From positions 248,001 through 312,000 of the forward strand of contig NZ_JBLOBF010000001.1 in assembly GCF_047785965.1 (NCBI RefSeq): a stretch of DNA of 64,000 bases. Direction: 5' to 3'. Of the stretch, positions 34,318-42,812 are shown one piece after another (within the stretch, counting starts at the first letter, position 1; every line of letters begins with the position of its first letter). The DNA comes from Caldisericum exile_A (GTDB taxonomy: Bacteria; Caldisericota; Caldisericia; Caldisericales; Caldisericaceae). The translations under genes and the position numbers were made by a program. The notes beneath the pieces were generated by a model, which saw only the letters and a program-made list of their open reading frames with translations, did not search any database and was not told the DNA's origin.

Positions 34318-35339
34318 GCGGAATTATCTATGCAATCTATGGAGTTTTAGTAATAAGTTTTCTTGCGCTTGCACATGAATTTGGGCATTTTATAGTGGCG
34401 AGAATTTCAAAAATTCCTGTGGAAGAATTTGCAATAGGTTTTGGTCCTTCAATTTATGAGCGAAAGTCTAAAGGCCCAAATGGCATGAATTTTAAAATTG
34501 GTCTTTTTCCTATTTTAGGTTATGTAAAAATAAAAGGGATGGAAGATAATTATGATGACCCTGAAGGCTTTTATAATAAGGGATTCATTGCAAAGTTCTT
34601 TACAATTCTTGCTGGACCTCTTATGAATTTAGTTGTCGCAATTCTTATTTTTGGTATTGTAATTAGTGTGTTTGGTTTACCGACTACTACAATTTCAACA
34701 GTAGTTACTGGTAGTCCTGCCGAAATTGCAGGGTTGAAAAGTGGCGATACTATACTTAGAGTAAATAATATAGACATAAAAACATGGAATGAATTAGTTA
34801 GTGCTATACAAAGCAATAAAGGAAATCCAGCTATGATTGAAGTTGAAAGAGGAACCGAAATAGTTCATGTTAAAGTAGTGCCACAGTATGATTCTGTACG
34901 TGGTAAATGGATGATAGGAATTTCTCCCAAGTGGGAAATATATCCGTTAGGTCAATCATTCATTGAGGGTGTAAAATTGACTTTTTCAACCCTATTTCAA
35001 ATGTTTACTTTTCTTCCGGAACTCTTTACAAGAGTAGGTGTTTCATCTGTAACTGGACCTATCGGAATTATTGCAATGACAGGAGAAGCGGCAAGCGCTG
35101 GGTTTTTAAATCTTCTTTTCTTTGTTGCCTATATAAGTATTGCTCTTGCATTCACCAATTTGCTACCAATACCTCCACTTGATGGAAGTTGGCTTGTAAT
35201 AATCCTAGTTGAAGGCATTACTCGTAGAAAAGTTTCAAAAGAACTTACAGCAAAGATACAAAGTATTGCACTGATATTCATGCTGTTTTTGATGTTTATT
35301 GTAAGTATAAATGATATAATGAAGTTAATTGGCAAATGA
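34314..35339 (+). CDS. rseP: RseP/site-2-type membrane zinc metalloprotease
   Basis: An intramembrane protease of 341 residues. Zinc motif HEFGH (21-25) lies in the first membrane segment, a PDZ domain follows (VVTGSPAEIAGLKSGDTILRVNNI, about 130-200), and the third metal ligand is in NLLPIPPLDGS near the C-terminal helices. In other bacteria it cleaves anti-sigma factors or leftover signal peptides. It has one PDZ domain rather than the two of E. coli RseP. It is coupled by ATGA overlaps to dxr and ispG. Confidence 0.95.
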   Translation: MSGIIYAIYGVLVISFLALAHEFGHFIVARISKIPVEEFAIGFGPSIYERKSKGPNGMNFKIGLFPILGYVKIKGMEDNYDDPEGFYNKGFIAKFFTILAGPLMNLVVAILIFGIVISVFGLPTTTISTVVTGSPAEIAGLKSGDTILRVNNIDIKTWNELVSAIQSNKGNPAMIEVERGTEIVHVKVVPQYDSVRGKWMIGISPKWEIYPLGQSFIEGVKLTFSTLFQMFTFLPELFTRVGVSSVTGPIGIIAMTGEAASAGFLNLLFFVAYISIALAFTNLLPIPPLDGSWLVIILVEGITRRKVSKELTAKIQSIALIFMLFLMFIVSINDIMKLIGK

Positions 35340-36379
35340 GAAAGATAAAAAAAGAAATTCGCATTGGCGATTTTGTAATTGGAGGCAATAATCCAATACG
35401 TGTTCAGTCAATGACAAAAACTGACACAAGAGATGTTGAGTCGACTGTTAATCAAATTCTAATGCTTGAGGATTATGGCTGCGAAATTATACGTGTTGCT
35501 GTTAGAGATCTTGAGGCAGCCTCTAAAATTAAAGATATAAAAAAGTCAATTCATATCCCTCTTGTCGCTGATGTACATTTTGATCCCCGAATTGCAATCG
35601 AAGCAATATTGAATGGTGCAGATAAAATAAGATTGAACCCTTCAAACATTAACGATAAAGAATGGATCAAAAAAATAGCATTACTCTGCAAAGAAAGAGG
35701 AATTCCAATAAGAGTAGGAGCTAATCTCGGCTCTTTTAAAGAAAAACCAAAAAATTTAGAAGAAGCTTTGGTTGAAAGCGTAAAAAAAGAAGTACAAATA
35801 CTCAATTCGGTAGGTTTTGAAAATATAGTTATTTCTGCAAAGACCTCAGATGTACTTCTTACTATTAAAGTAAACAAAATGCTAAGTGAAATCTTTGAGT
35901 ATCCGATTCATATAGGAATAACAGAAGCGGGACCTTTAAGAGATTCGCTTATAAAAAGTGGTATAGGGCTAGGAATACTCTTAAATGAGGGTATCGGAGA
36001 TACTTTAAGAGTTTCAATTACTGGCGATCCTGTTGAAGAAGTTATTGCAGGATACAATATTTTGAAGGCTCTCGGTCTAAGAAAACATGGACTTGAAATA
36101 ATTTCTTGTCCTACATGTGGCAGGGCCGAAGTTGATATTGAAAAAATAGTGAATAAATTAAATGTTGATTTTGCAAAAGTTAATAAAAGTATTAAAGTTG
36201 CAGTTATGGGGTGCGTTGTTAATGGACCCGGGGAGGCAAAAGATGCAGATGTTGGAGTTGCCTGCGGAAAAAATTCGGGTGTTTTATTTAAAAAAGGAAA
36301 AATAGTTAGGATATTAGATGGAAATGAAATATATGATGTGCTTAAAAAAGAGATTGAATCAGTTATAAATAATAACTAA
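35336..36379 (+). CDS. ispG: 4-hydroxy-3-methylbut-2-en-1-yl diphosphate synthase (IspG/GcpE)
   Basis: IspG reduces MEcPP to HMBPP, the second last step of the MEP pathway, using a [4Fe-4S] cluster. The 347 residues contain VQSMTKTDTRDVEST, DKIRLNPSNI and the cluster ligands in ISCPTCGRAEVD and MGCVVNGPGEAKDADVG. It is the last gene of the rpsB unit. Its end overlaps the convergent NurA-domain gene by four bases, with no terminator between. IspD, IspE, IspF and IspH are not in the window. Confidence 0.97.
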   Translation: MRKIKKEIRIGDFVIGGNNPIRVQSMTKTDTRDVESTVNQILMLEDYGCEIIRVAVRDLEAASKIKDIKKSIHIPLVADVHFDPRIAIEAILNGADKIRLNPSNINDKEWIKKIALLCKERGIPIRVGANLGSFKEKPKNLEEALVESVKKEVQILNSVGFENIVISAKTSDVLLTIKVNKMLSEIFEYPIHIGITEAGPLRDSLIKSGIGLGILLNEGIGDTLRVSITGDPVEEVIAGYNILKALGLRKHGLEIISCPTCGRAEVDIEKIVNKLNVDFAKVNKSIKVAVMGCVVNGPGEAKDADVGVACGKNSGVLFKKGKIVRILDGNEIYDVLKKEIESVINNN

Positions 36380-37470
36380 ATCTTTCTTGAAATCTTTGAA
36401 AAAAATTTCTCTGAATAATTTGTAAATTCTCCAAGTTTTGATCTTATTGAATTTTCAATAAATTGCTTTTCTTGGTCACCTATAACTGCCTCAAAGTGCG
36501 CTAGTTTAAGAATAAGAGGATAACCTTTTCCTCTATTAATTTCAGTAAAAAGAATCTTATTTAGTTTATCAAAAAGATTTTTATTCTCATAAACAAAGTC
36601 CGGAATTTCAACTCTTATTACTTCGTACTCAGTTTTTATGAAGTAAAAATAGATTTTATTCATGTAATAAGAGAGTAGTTTTTCTGTTGATGAAAACACA
36701 GATGTTCTTTGGTTTTTTTTCAAGATATAGTTAATTAGATCAGAATCATTCAAATTTAGTAACAATCGATAGTCAAGACTTATACCCTTTCCTTTAAGAT
36801 ATAGTATTAATGACTTAATAACTTCTTTGGACCTTGTTCCACTTATATAGCCTGCTATTGGCTTTTTTAGGTTGACTGAGGTAGTAATTGGGCTTTCAAA
36901 AATTTTTATTGCAGTTTGTGCATTGATTTTTTGAGTTCTTTTTAATCCCCAGAGAATTAGTGAGCCATCAAAAAGAGTAATGTCAGGATTATATTTGCTT
37001 ATGTTTTCAGAGAGAAATTCAGCTTCTTTCAAAAGCATTTTAAGATTTATATCTTGTTCCGACAATAATTCACCATTTAGATCGTATATATCATTTTCAT
37101 TGAAAAAAATTTCTGCTTTATTTTTTACTTCATGCACTGGAGATTTGCCAATTTTTTCAAAAACTGAAGCAACGTTTATTACATAAAACGGAAAGGGCAG
37201 TCTTTCTTCTATTGTAATTCTTGATCCATCGGAAGCAAGTATTGAATAATCCTTAACAAAGTTCTCGACAAAGTTACTTACTGAAAATTTTTCTTCAAAT
37301 TTTGCGTAATTATGTTCGGGAGGAGACGAAATTGTATCGAAAAAAGAAGGGTCAATATTAAATACTTCTTTACATAAGGTATTCATTATTTGGCTTTTTT
37401 CAATATCTTTTTTGACGAAATAGTCTTCGATTTTTTTAATCTGTTCAAAAAAGTTTTTATCAAAATTCAT
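36376..37470 (-). CDS. NurA-domain nuclease-like protein
   Basis: A 364-residue protein with NurA landmarks: ASDGSRI with candidate metal ligand D81, LFDGSLILWGL in the middle, KPIAGYISGTRS and the closing YPLILKLAHFEAVIGDQEKQ. NurA is a 5'-3' nuclease that works with the HerA helicase in archaeal end resection. Bacterial members are poorly studied, and no herA lies next to this gene. The frame opens at ATG 37485, but TATAAT falls between that ATG and a second ATG at 37470, so the second is chosen. The gene stands alone, divergent from the DUF401 gene. Confidence 0.75.
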   Translation of the reverse strand: MNFDKNFFEQIKKIEDYFVKKDIEKSQIMNTLCKEVFNIDPSFFDTISSPPEHNYAKFEEKFSVSNFVENFVKDYSILASDGSRITIEERLPFPFYVINVASVFEKIGKSPVHEVKNKAEIFFNENDIYDLNGELLSEQDINLKMLLKEAEFLSENISKYNPDITLFDGSLILWGLKRTQKINAQTAIKIFESPITTSVNLKKPIAGYISGTRSKEVIKSLILYLKGKGISLDYRLLLNLNDSDLINYILKKNQRTSVFSSTEKLLSYYMNKIYFYFIKTEYEVIRVEIPDFVYENKNLFDKLNKILFTEINRGKGYPLILKLAHFEAVIGDQEKQFIENSIRSKLGEFTNYSEKFFSKISRKI

Positions 37471-37476
37471 AAATAA

Positions 37477-37504
37477 ATTATACATTTATTTCAAAAAGAG
37501 TCAA
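37477..37504 (-). promoter_or_regulatory. Promoter of the NurA-domain gene, apparently leaderless
   Basis: On the minus strand TTGACT (37504-37499), a 16-base spacer and TATAAT (37482-37477), then six bases and ATG 37470. The upstream ATG 37485 would be before the transcription start. Confidence 0.6.
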
Positions 37505-37508
37505 AAAT

Positions 37509-37517
37509 TGATATAAT
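37509..37517 (+). promoter_or_regulatory. Extended -10 promoter of the DUF401 gene, apparently leaderless
   Basis: TGATATAAT at 37509-37517 is an extended -10 (TGn plus TATAAT), eight bases before the ATG at 37526. No Shine-Dalgarno sequence fits. The -35 position (TTTCAA) is weak, as allowed for an extended -10. Confidence 0.55.
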
Positions 37518-37525
37518 CGTTAAGT

Positions 37526-38746
37526 ATGAAAGATTTGCTTTTTCTTATAATTGCCCTAGCCTTGGTAGGAATTTTTGTTCAATTGAGATTCAGTATTGCT
37601 GTTTCAATTTTTCTTATTGCAATCATAACATCTTTTTTCAAAGATTTGAATATAATTAGAATCTTTCAGTTGATGCTACAAACATTATCTCACTTAGATA
37701 CTATCAATATGATACTTGTAATAATTATAGTGACTTATCTTGGTGAGCTTTTGAAAACTTCAGGACTTCTTTCAGATATCACAGAAGACTTCAAAAAAAT
37801 ACTTTCACCTAAAGCCTTCCTTCCTATCTTTTCTCTTGTGGTTGGGTTGCTACCAATGCCAGGAGGTGCACTCGTTTCTGCTCCAATGGTTGATGAAGGG
37901 GCAATGGATGTAGAAATTAATTCAGATGAGAAAGCATTATTAAACTTTTGGTTTAGACATGTTTGGGAACCTATTTCACCTCTTTATCCAGAGTTTCTAT
38001 TAGGTGTTTCTATTCTTGGAACAACAATTTTCAAAATTATTTCTATTCAGTGGCCTATTTCCGTAGGAATGTTTTTTTCGGGAATTATCTTCATAGTTCC
38101 TTTTATTAAAAATGGAAAAAAACAAAAAAATCGGACAGATTTATATACTGCGTTTGACATTCTGAAAAATTTATCTCCCATTATTTTGATTTTTGCATTT
38201 CTCATGATTTTTAAAAAATATCCTAGTTTTGTTTCAATGTTATTTGGTTTAGTATATCTAATAATTTTGAGAAAAGTGCCATTCAAAACACTAAAGCTGT
38301 CTTTCAAGTATAAGAAAATTTTAGAGTACACGTTCCTTATATATGCGATTTTCTTTCTCAGAGAGATTGTAACATCAACAAATTTTGCTCAAAGTATATT
38401 TATTGAACTTCAATCACTTAAAACTCCTACATATTTGATTCTGTTTATTCTTCCATTCTCAATCGGCTTTCTTGCGGGAATTTCTTCTGCTTCCATTGGT
38501 ATTGCATATCCGCTTCTTATGCCACTTTTGAAGGTTGGTAATTCTCTTATTCCATCAAACATACTTATTGCATATTTTGGTGTCTGGACTGCCCTATTAT
38601 TTACTCCAATGCATCTTTGTCTTTCACTTAGTGTCGATTATTTCAAAACTGAATTTAAAAGAGTTTATAGGTTGATGTTAAAACCATTTCTATTTTTACT
38701 CACTATAACGCTCTCTTGGGCGTTATTCCTAAAATTTAAACCTTGA
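37526..38746 (+). CDS. DUF401-family integral membrane protein
   Basis: A 406-residue membrane protein with about ten hydrophobic segments. The segment VVGLLPMPGGALVSAPMVDEGA and the following NFWFRHVWEPISPLYPEFLLG are the hallmark of the DUF401 family, which is distantly related to GntP-type and citrate-type permeases. Transport of an anion or organic acid is likely, but no substrate is known. It is a single gene, divergent from the NurA-domain gene. A short stem (ATAACGC/GCGTTAT) in its last codons is not followed by a T run. Confidence 0.85.
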   Translation: MKDLLFLIIALALVGIFVQLRFSIAVSIFLIAIITSFFKDLNIIRIFQLMLQTLSHLDTINMILVIIIVTYLGELLKTSGLLSDITEDFKKILSPKAFLPIFSLVVGLLPMPGGALVSAPMVDEGAMDVEINSDEKALLNFWFRHVWEPISPLYPEFLLGVSILGTTIFKIISIQWPISVGMFFSGIIFIVPFIKNGKKQKNRTDLYTAFDILKNLSPIILIFAFLMIFKKYPSFVSMLFGLVYLIILRKVPFKTLKLSFKYKKILEYTFLIYAIFFLREIVTSTNFAQSIFIELQSLKTPTYLILFILPFSIGFLAGISSASIGIAYPLLMPLLKVGNSLIPSNILIAYFGVWTALLFTPMHLCLSLSVDYFKTEFKRVYRLMLKPFLFLLTITLSWALFLKFKP

Positions 38747-38771
38747 TTTTTTTAGCAAAATTTGATATCAT
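38743..38771 (+). promoter_or_regulatory. Promoter of tRNA-Ser and queD-folE2
   Basis: TTGATT (38743-38748) overlaps the DUF401 stop; a 17-base spacer leads to TATCAT (38766-38771). The start would be near 38778, a few bases before the mature tRNA. Confidence 0.5.
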
Positions 38772-38783
38772 TTATATGCATTT

Positions 38784-38874
38784 GGAGAGGTGACCGAGTG
38801 GCTTAAGGTGCACGCCTGGAGAGCGTGTGCGGGTCAAAAGCCTGCCGTGGGTTCAAATCCCACCCTCTCCGCCA
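38784..38874 (+). tRNA. tRNA-Ser(GGA)
   Basis: A 91-base tRNA with the long variable arm of a serine tRNA. The acceptor stem GGAGAGG (38784-38790) pairs with CCTCTCC (38864-38870), G is the discriminator and CCA is encoded. The anticodon stem CACGC/GCGTG encloses the loop CTGGAGA, anticodon GGA, reading UCC and UCU. The T loop GTTCAAATC is normal. queD begins 13 bases after the CCA. Confidence 0.96.
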
Positions 38875-38887
38875 TTTTGGAGGTAAA

Positions 38888-39241
38888 ATGTTTCTTCTAT
38901 CAAGGGAATTCTCTTTTGATGCAGCACATAGAGTTATTGATTATCATGGTAAGTGCGAAAATATGCACGGTCACACTTATCACCTTGTTGTCACTATCAC
39001 TGGTGATCTTAAAGATGATGGGATGGTTCTGGACTTTTTTATTTTAAAACAAATTGTCCAAGACAAGGTTATTTCTATCCTTGATCACAAATACTTAAAC
39101 GAAATGTTTGAAAATCCAACAACAGAGCTAGTCGCACAATGGATTTTTAATACCTTAGATAATGCTTTTAGGGAATTCGGTTGCTCTGTATTTGAGATTA
39201 TACTTTACGAAGGAGATAATAACAGGGTGGTTGTAAGATGA
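38888..39241 (+). CDS. queD: 6-carboxytetrahydropterin synthase (QueD/PTPS family)
   Basis: A 117-residue T-fold enzyme that makes 6-carboxytetrahydropterin from dihydroneopterin triphosphate, for preQ1/queuosine. Zinc ligands are H14 (FDAAHRV) and H27 and H29 (MHGHTYH), and the catalytic cysteine is C23 in HGKCENMHGH. The frame runs back through the tRNA gene, but ATG 38888 with TTGGAGG in front is the true start. It is coupled to folE2 by ATGA. The two enzymes act one after the other. Confidence 0.94.
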   Translation: MFLLSREFSFDAAHRVIDYHGKCENMHGHTYHLVVTITGDLKDDGMVLDFFILKQIVQDKVISILDHKYLNEMFENPTTELVAQWIFNTLDNAFREFGCSVFEIILYEGDNNRVVVR

Positions 39242-40020
39242 AAGATGTGCAAAGCGAGAGAGATGAAAGAAATATATTTATTGAAAAAGTAGGTGTTTCT
39301 TCAATAAGATACCCAATACGTATTATGGATAAGCAAAACGGTTTCCAAAATACAGTTGCATTAATTGATATTTACGTAGATCTTCCTTCGGAGTATAGAG
39401 GTACACATATGAGTCGATTTGTAGAAGTCCTTAACCGCCATAGAAACAATATGTCGCTTTCAAATTTAGAAAGAATACTTGATGATATTAAACAAGAATT
39501 GAAAGCAAAAGTTGCACATATTATTTTAAAATTTCCTTACTTCGTTCTTAAAAAAGCGCCAATAACTAAAGAAGAAAGTTATATGGATTATGAATGTGCA
39601 TTTATAGCCTCTAAAGACGAAAAATTCGATTTTATTCTCGAAGTAAATGTTCCAGTTCATCTTTTGTGTCCTTGTTCTAAGGAAATAGCGGATTTTGGAG
39701 CACACAATCAGCGTGCAAATATAAAAGTTAGAACAAAAATGGATAAACTTGTATGGATTGAAGAAATTGTCGAGATGGTTGAAAATTCTGCAAGCGCACC
39801 ACTTTATGCTTTACTTAAACGTCCAGATGAAAAATACATAACTGAGAAAGCATATATGAATCCAATGTTTGTAGAAGACATTGTAAGAGAAGTCTCAATT
39901 TTATTAAATCAAGATGATAGAATTACTTATTATGAAGTTGAAGCTATAAGCTATGAAAGTATACACAATCACAATGCTTATGCATATCTACATAGAGACA
40001 AGAAAAATTATAAGGATTGA
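39238..40020 (+). CDS. folE2: GTP cyclohydrolase FolE2 (type IB)
   Basis: This enzyme opens GTP to 7,8-dihydroneopterin triphosphate, the shared first step to folate and queuosine. The 260-residue protein has the FolE2 pattern: VGVSSIRYPIRIMD, GTHMSRFVEVLN, the metal-site stretch PVHLLCPCSKEI with GAHNQR, and a late SYESIHNHNAYAY. FolE2 works with several divalent metals and often replaces zinc-dependent FolE. It overlaps queD by four bases. Its end overlaps the convergent DUF1461 gene by 33 bases. Confidence 0.95.
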   Translation: MKDVQSERDERNIFIEKVGVSSIRYPIRIMDKQNGFQNTVALIDIYVDLPSEYRGTHMSRFVEVLNRHRNNMSLSNLERILDDIKQELKAKVAHIILKFPYFVLKKAPITKEESYMDYECAFIASKDEKFDFILEVNVPVHLLCPCSKEIADFGAHNQRANIKVRTKMDKLVWIEEIVEMVENSASAPLYALLKRPDEKYITEKAYMNPMFVEDIVREVSILLNQDDRITYYEVEAISYESIHNHNAYAYLHRDKKNYKD

Positions 40021-40572
40021 TAGGATTGTTATGCTTACAAACCAAACATAAGCAAGATTCATAAAAACACTCTCGGGAAAGAGTCTTATAAGGAGAGTAG
40101 AGGGATCTAAAAGCCAAAAACTGTTCCTGAAAAGTATTTTATGAAAAATTATAAACGCTGAGTCAAAATTAGTTAAACTGAAAGTAAGAATTAAAGCAAC
40201 AATCGCTAAAGCGATAAAAGATGCTTGCTTCATGATTAATTTATCTACTTGTTTCTTAAATATCAAAATGCCCATAATTGATAGTATAAAAACAAAAAGT
40301 GCAAAACATATCAGAGTTTTAACATCCTTCATATGAATTTTTTCTATGTAGGACAATTCCTGCATTTCTAAAAATGGTTTGTTATTGAAAAAGTACCACA
40401 CAATTTGCGAAACTTTATTTAAGTAATCTTTTTTCTCGATATTGTTGTAGTCTTTTAAATCTAATTTATCGTAAAGATAGGAAAAAATTAAATGATTTAG
40501 AAGAAGTATTGTAAATAAAGGTAGAAGTATTAATATAAAAACTATAAGAATTATAAGAATTTTTTTAATCAT
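39988..40572 (-). CDS. DUF1461 / TIGR01906-type integral membrane protein
   Basis: A 194-residue protein with an N-terminal membrane helix (residues 4-28), a soluble loop containing SYIEKIHMKDVKTL and three more helices. The stretch FHKILFRNSFWLLDPSTLLIRLFPESVF before the last helix is typical of the TIGR01906/DUF1461 family, found mainly in Firmicutes. The function is unknown. Its ATG overlaps the helicase stop, so it is the last gene of the unit that starts upstream with the helicase or tpiA. Confidence 0.75.
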   Translation of the reverse strand: MIKKILIILIVFILILLPLFTILLLNHLIFSYLYDKLDLKDYNNIEKKDYLNKVSQIVWYFFNNKPFLEMQELSYIEKIHMKDVKTLICFALFVFILSIMGILIFKKQVDKLIMKQASFIALAIVALILTFSLTNFDSAFIIFHKILFRNSFWLLDPSTLLIRLFPESVFMNLAYVWFVSITILSILIIFLVSM

Positions 40573-42809
40573 GATATTATCTCTCTTAATAGCATTACGG
40601 CTCCACTTTTACTTAGAGGATTATTTTCATTGCCACACTTTGGCGAATAAATACAAGAAGGACAACCATCTTTGCAGGGACAAGAAGTAATGCTTTTCAA
40701 AGCAGTTTCAATAAGTTCATCAAGTCTTTCAAATGCCTTTTCTGTTATGCCAACTCCTCCCTCAATTCCGTCGTATAAGAAAATCGTTGTTTGATTTGTA
40801 TCAGGATGCATTGGGTGGGAAACACCGCCTATATCGTTTCTATTACATTGTACAATAAGAGGTAATATACCAACCATTGCATGTTCTGCTGCATGAATTG
40901 CACCTAAAAAATCGTCAATCTTCTTTATTTTCTCTGTAATATTGTTGTCAATCGTTATCCAAAGTGCTTTTGTTTTGAAATCGATTTTCGGTAATTCTAA
41001 GGGTAGGGTTTCTATTTTTCTGTCTGTGAAAAATTGTTTTTTTACAAATCCTCTTATAACTTCTTCTACTGTAACTTCACCAAAGTATGCTTTAACCTTG
41101 AACACATTTTTTTCTTTTAATATATTGTCTATCAAGATAGTTTCTATCGCAAGAGAATCAGTATAATAATCAGTCATTTCTTTTTTGAGATAAATTTCTT
41201 TATTTTCAAGATCCATCTTCTTTACCAAGTAAGTTTCACCTAAGTGAAGATAAACTGCACCCAAAAATGCTTCTTCAAGTGCTCGATTTTTTGATATTCT
41301 TTCAAGGATAGTGTTCTTTTCTAAATCAATCAACTTTATGTTTTCTTCTCCAGAACTTCTTAAATTCACCTGAGGTGCAGGCGATTTTCTACCATTGAAA
41401 AAGTGCTTATCACCTTTTTTTAAAATTAAATTTTCTTTCTGTAAATCGCTTATAGTTTCTTTTAATGTATTTCCAAAATATTCGCTGTCTACATCAATTT
41501 GGATGGGAAGTTCATAAGCTGCACACAAGATATGTGGTTTTAGGATATAAGGATTATTTAAATCAATATTTAAACTCTCAAATTTTCCACGAAAAAGATA
41601 ATCCGGATCTTTTGTAAAGTATTGGTCTAAGGGATTACTACTTGTCAAGAAGAAAGTAGTTGACTCATGAGTTCTCCCCGATCTTCCTGATTGCTGGAAT
41701 AGGCTTGCAATTGTGCCAGGATATCCAACAATTACAGTTGAATCTAGCTCCCCAATATCAATTCCAAGCTCGAGTGCGTTTGTTGCAACAATACATTTAA
41801 TTTCTCCACTTTTTATTTTTTTTTCAATCGATCTTCTAAGTTCTTTAGAATAACCTGCTCTGTAAGAAGAAATTAGGAAAGACTCACCCAGCCTTTCCTG
41901 GAGAAGTTTAGTTAATATTTCAACACCTTGACGGGATTTTACGAAAACAATTACTGTCTGGTTAGTTTTTAATAATATTTCAATCAGATTTGTTGCCTCT
42001 TGTATAATATTTTTTCTCAAATTCATAGCTTCATTCACAATAGGTGGATTGTAAATTATGAATAGTTTTTTGAATGGTGAATTGATAGGACCTTTAACCA
42101 ATTCAAATCTTTCTCCTACTAATTTATATGCGAACTCAAGTGGATTCTCAAGAGTTGCGGAAGATAAGATGAATTGTGGGTAGCTTCCGTAGTAAGATAA
42201 AATTCTTCTAAGCCTTCGTAGAACCATTGAAATATGTGAGCCAAGAACTCCTGAATAATAATGAGCTTCATCAATTACTACAAACTTTAGATTACTTAAA
42301 AAACGACTCCACAAGATATGGTTGGGAAGCATTCCTACATGAAGTATATCTGGATTTGAAATAATAATTCTTCCGAATTTTCTAAGATAGTGTCTTTCTT
42401 CGGCTGGTGTATCCCCATCATATGTATAAGCAGTAATTTGTGTGAATTCTACGAGTTTTTCTAACTGGTCTTGTGCTAAAGCTTTAGTGGGATATAGATA
42501 TAAGGCAGAGGCATTTCTGTCTTTGCTCAATTTATTAATTATTGGAATATTAAAAGCTAGGGTTTTTCCTGACGCAGTTGAAGAAGTAATAATTAAATTC
42601 AAACCCTTGTTCAGCAGATCAAATGTTTCAAGTTGATGCTTGTATAAACCAAAAATGCCCTTATTCTTTAATTTTTCTTTTAGGTCTTTATGCAACTCAT
42701 CTGGGAAGTCAAAAACTTCATAATTTTGACCTTCAATTTCAAATAGCTTAACAATTTGTCCTTTGTAAGTTTCAGACGACCTTATTTCTCTTATCAAATG
42801 CTCAAGCAC
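40569..42809 (-). CDS. DEAD/DEAH helicase with C-terminal DUF1998 zinc site (MrfA-like)
   Basis: A 746-residue superfamily 2 helicase. Motif I is TASGKTLAFN, motif II DEAHYYSGV, motif III SSATL and motif VI QQSGRSGR. The C-terminal DUF1998 region (YDGIEGGVGITEKAFERL) ends with a four-cysteine cluster CPCKDGCPSCIYSPKCG. This domain order matches B. subtilis MrfA, which repairs mitomycin C damage with the exonuclease MrfB. No mrfB is adjacent. The start is GTG with no ribosome binding site, three bases after tpiA, so it is probably translated by coupling. Confidence 0.9.
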   Translation of the reverse strand: MLEHLIREIRSSETYKGQIVKLFEIEGQNYEVFDFPDELHKDLKEKLKNKGIFGLYKHQLETFDLLNKGLNLIITSSTASGKTLAFNIPIINKLSKDRNASALYLYPTKALAQDQLEKLVEFTQITAYTYDGDTPAEERHYLRKFGRIIISNPDILHVGMLPNHILWSRFLSNLKFVVIDEAHYYSGVLGSHISMVLRRLRRILSYYGSYPQFILSSATLENPLEFAYKLVGERFELVKGPINSPFKKLFIIYNPPIVNEAMNLRKNIIQEATNLIEILLKTNQTVIVFVKSRQGVEILTKLLQERLGESFLISSYRAGYSKELRRSIEKKIKSGEIKCIVATNALELGIDIGELDSTVIVGYPGTIASLFQQSGRSGRTHESTTFFLTSSNPLDQYFTKDPDYLFRGKFESLNIDLNNPYILKPHILCAAYELPIQIDVDSEYFGNTLKETISDLQKENLILKKGDKHFFNGRKSPAPQVNLRSSGEENIKLIDLEKNTILERISKNRALEEAFLGAVYLHLGETYLVKKMDLENKEIYLKKEMTDYYTDSLAIETILIDNILKEKNVFKVKAYFGEVTVEEVIRGFVKKQFFTDRKIETLPLELPKIDFKTKALWITIDNNITEKIKKIDDFLGAIHAAEHAMVGILPLIVQCNRNDIGGVSHPMHPDTNQTTIFLYDGIEGGVGITEKAFERLDELIETALKSITSCPCKDGCPSCIYSPKCGNENNPLSKSGAVMLLREIIS

Positions 42810-42812
42810 TTT

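Noticed and set aside
38705..38726. Stem ATAACGC/GCGTTAT at the end of the DUF401 gene as a terminator
   Set aside because: It lies inside the coding sequence with an eight-base loop and no T run directly after it.
38790..39047. An 85-residue plus-strand frame through the tRNA-Ser gene
   Set aside because: It starts inside the tRNA and runs out of frame through queD; the tRNA and queD explain the sequence.
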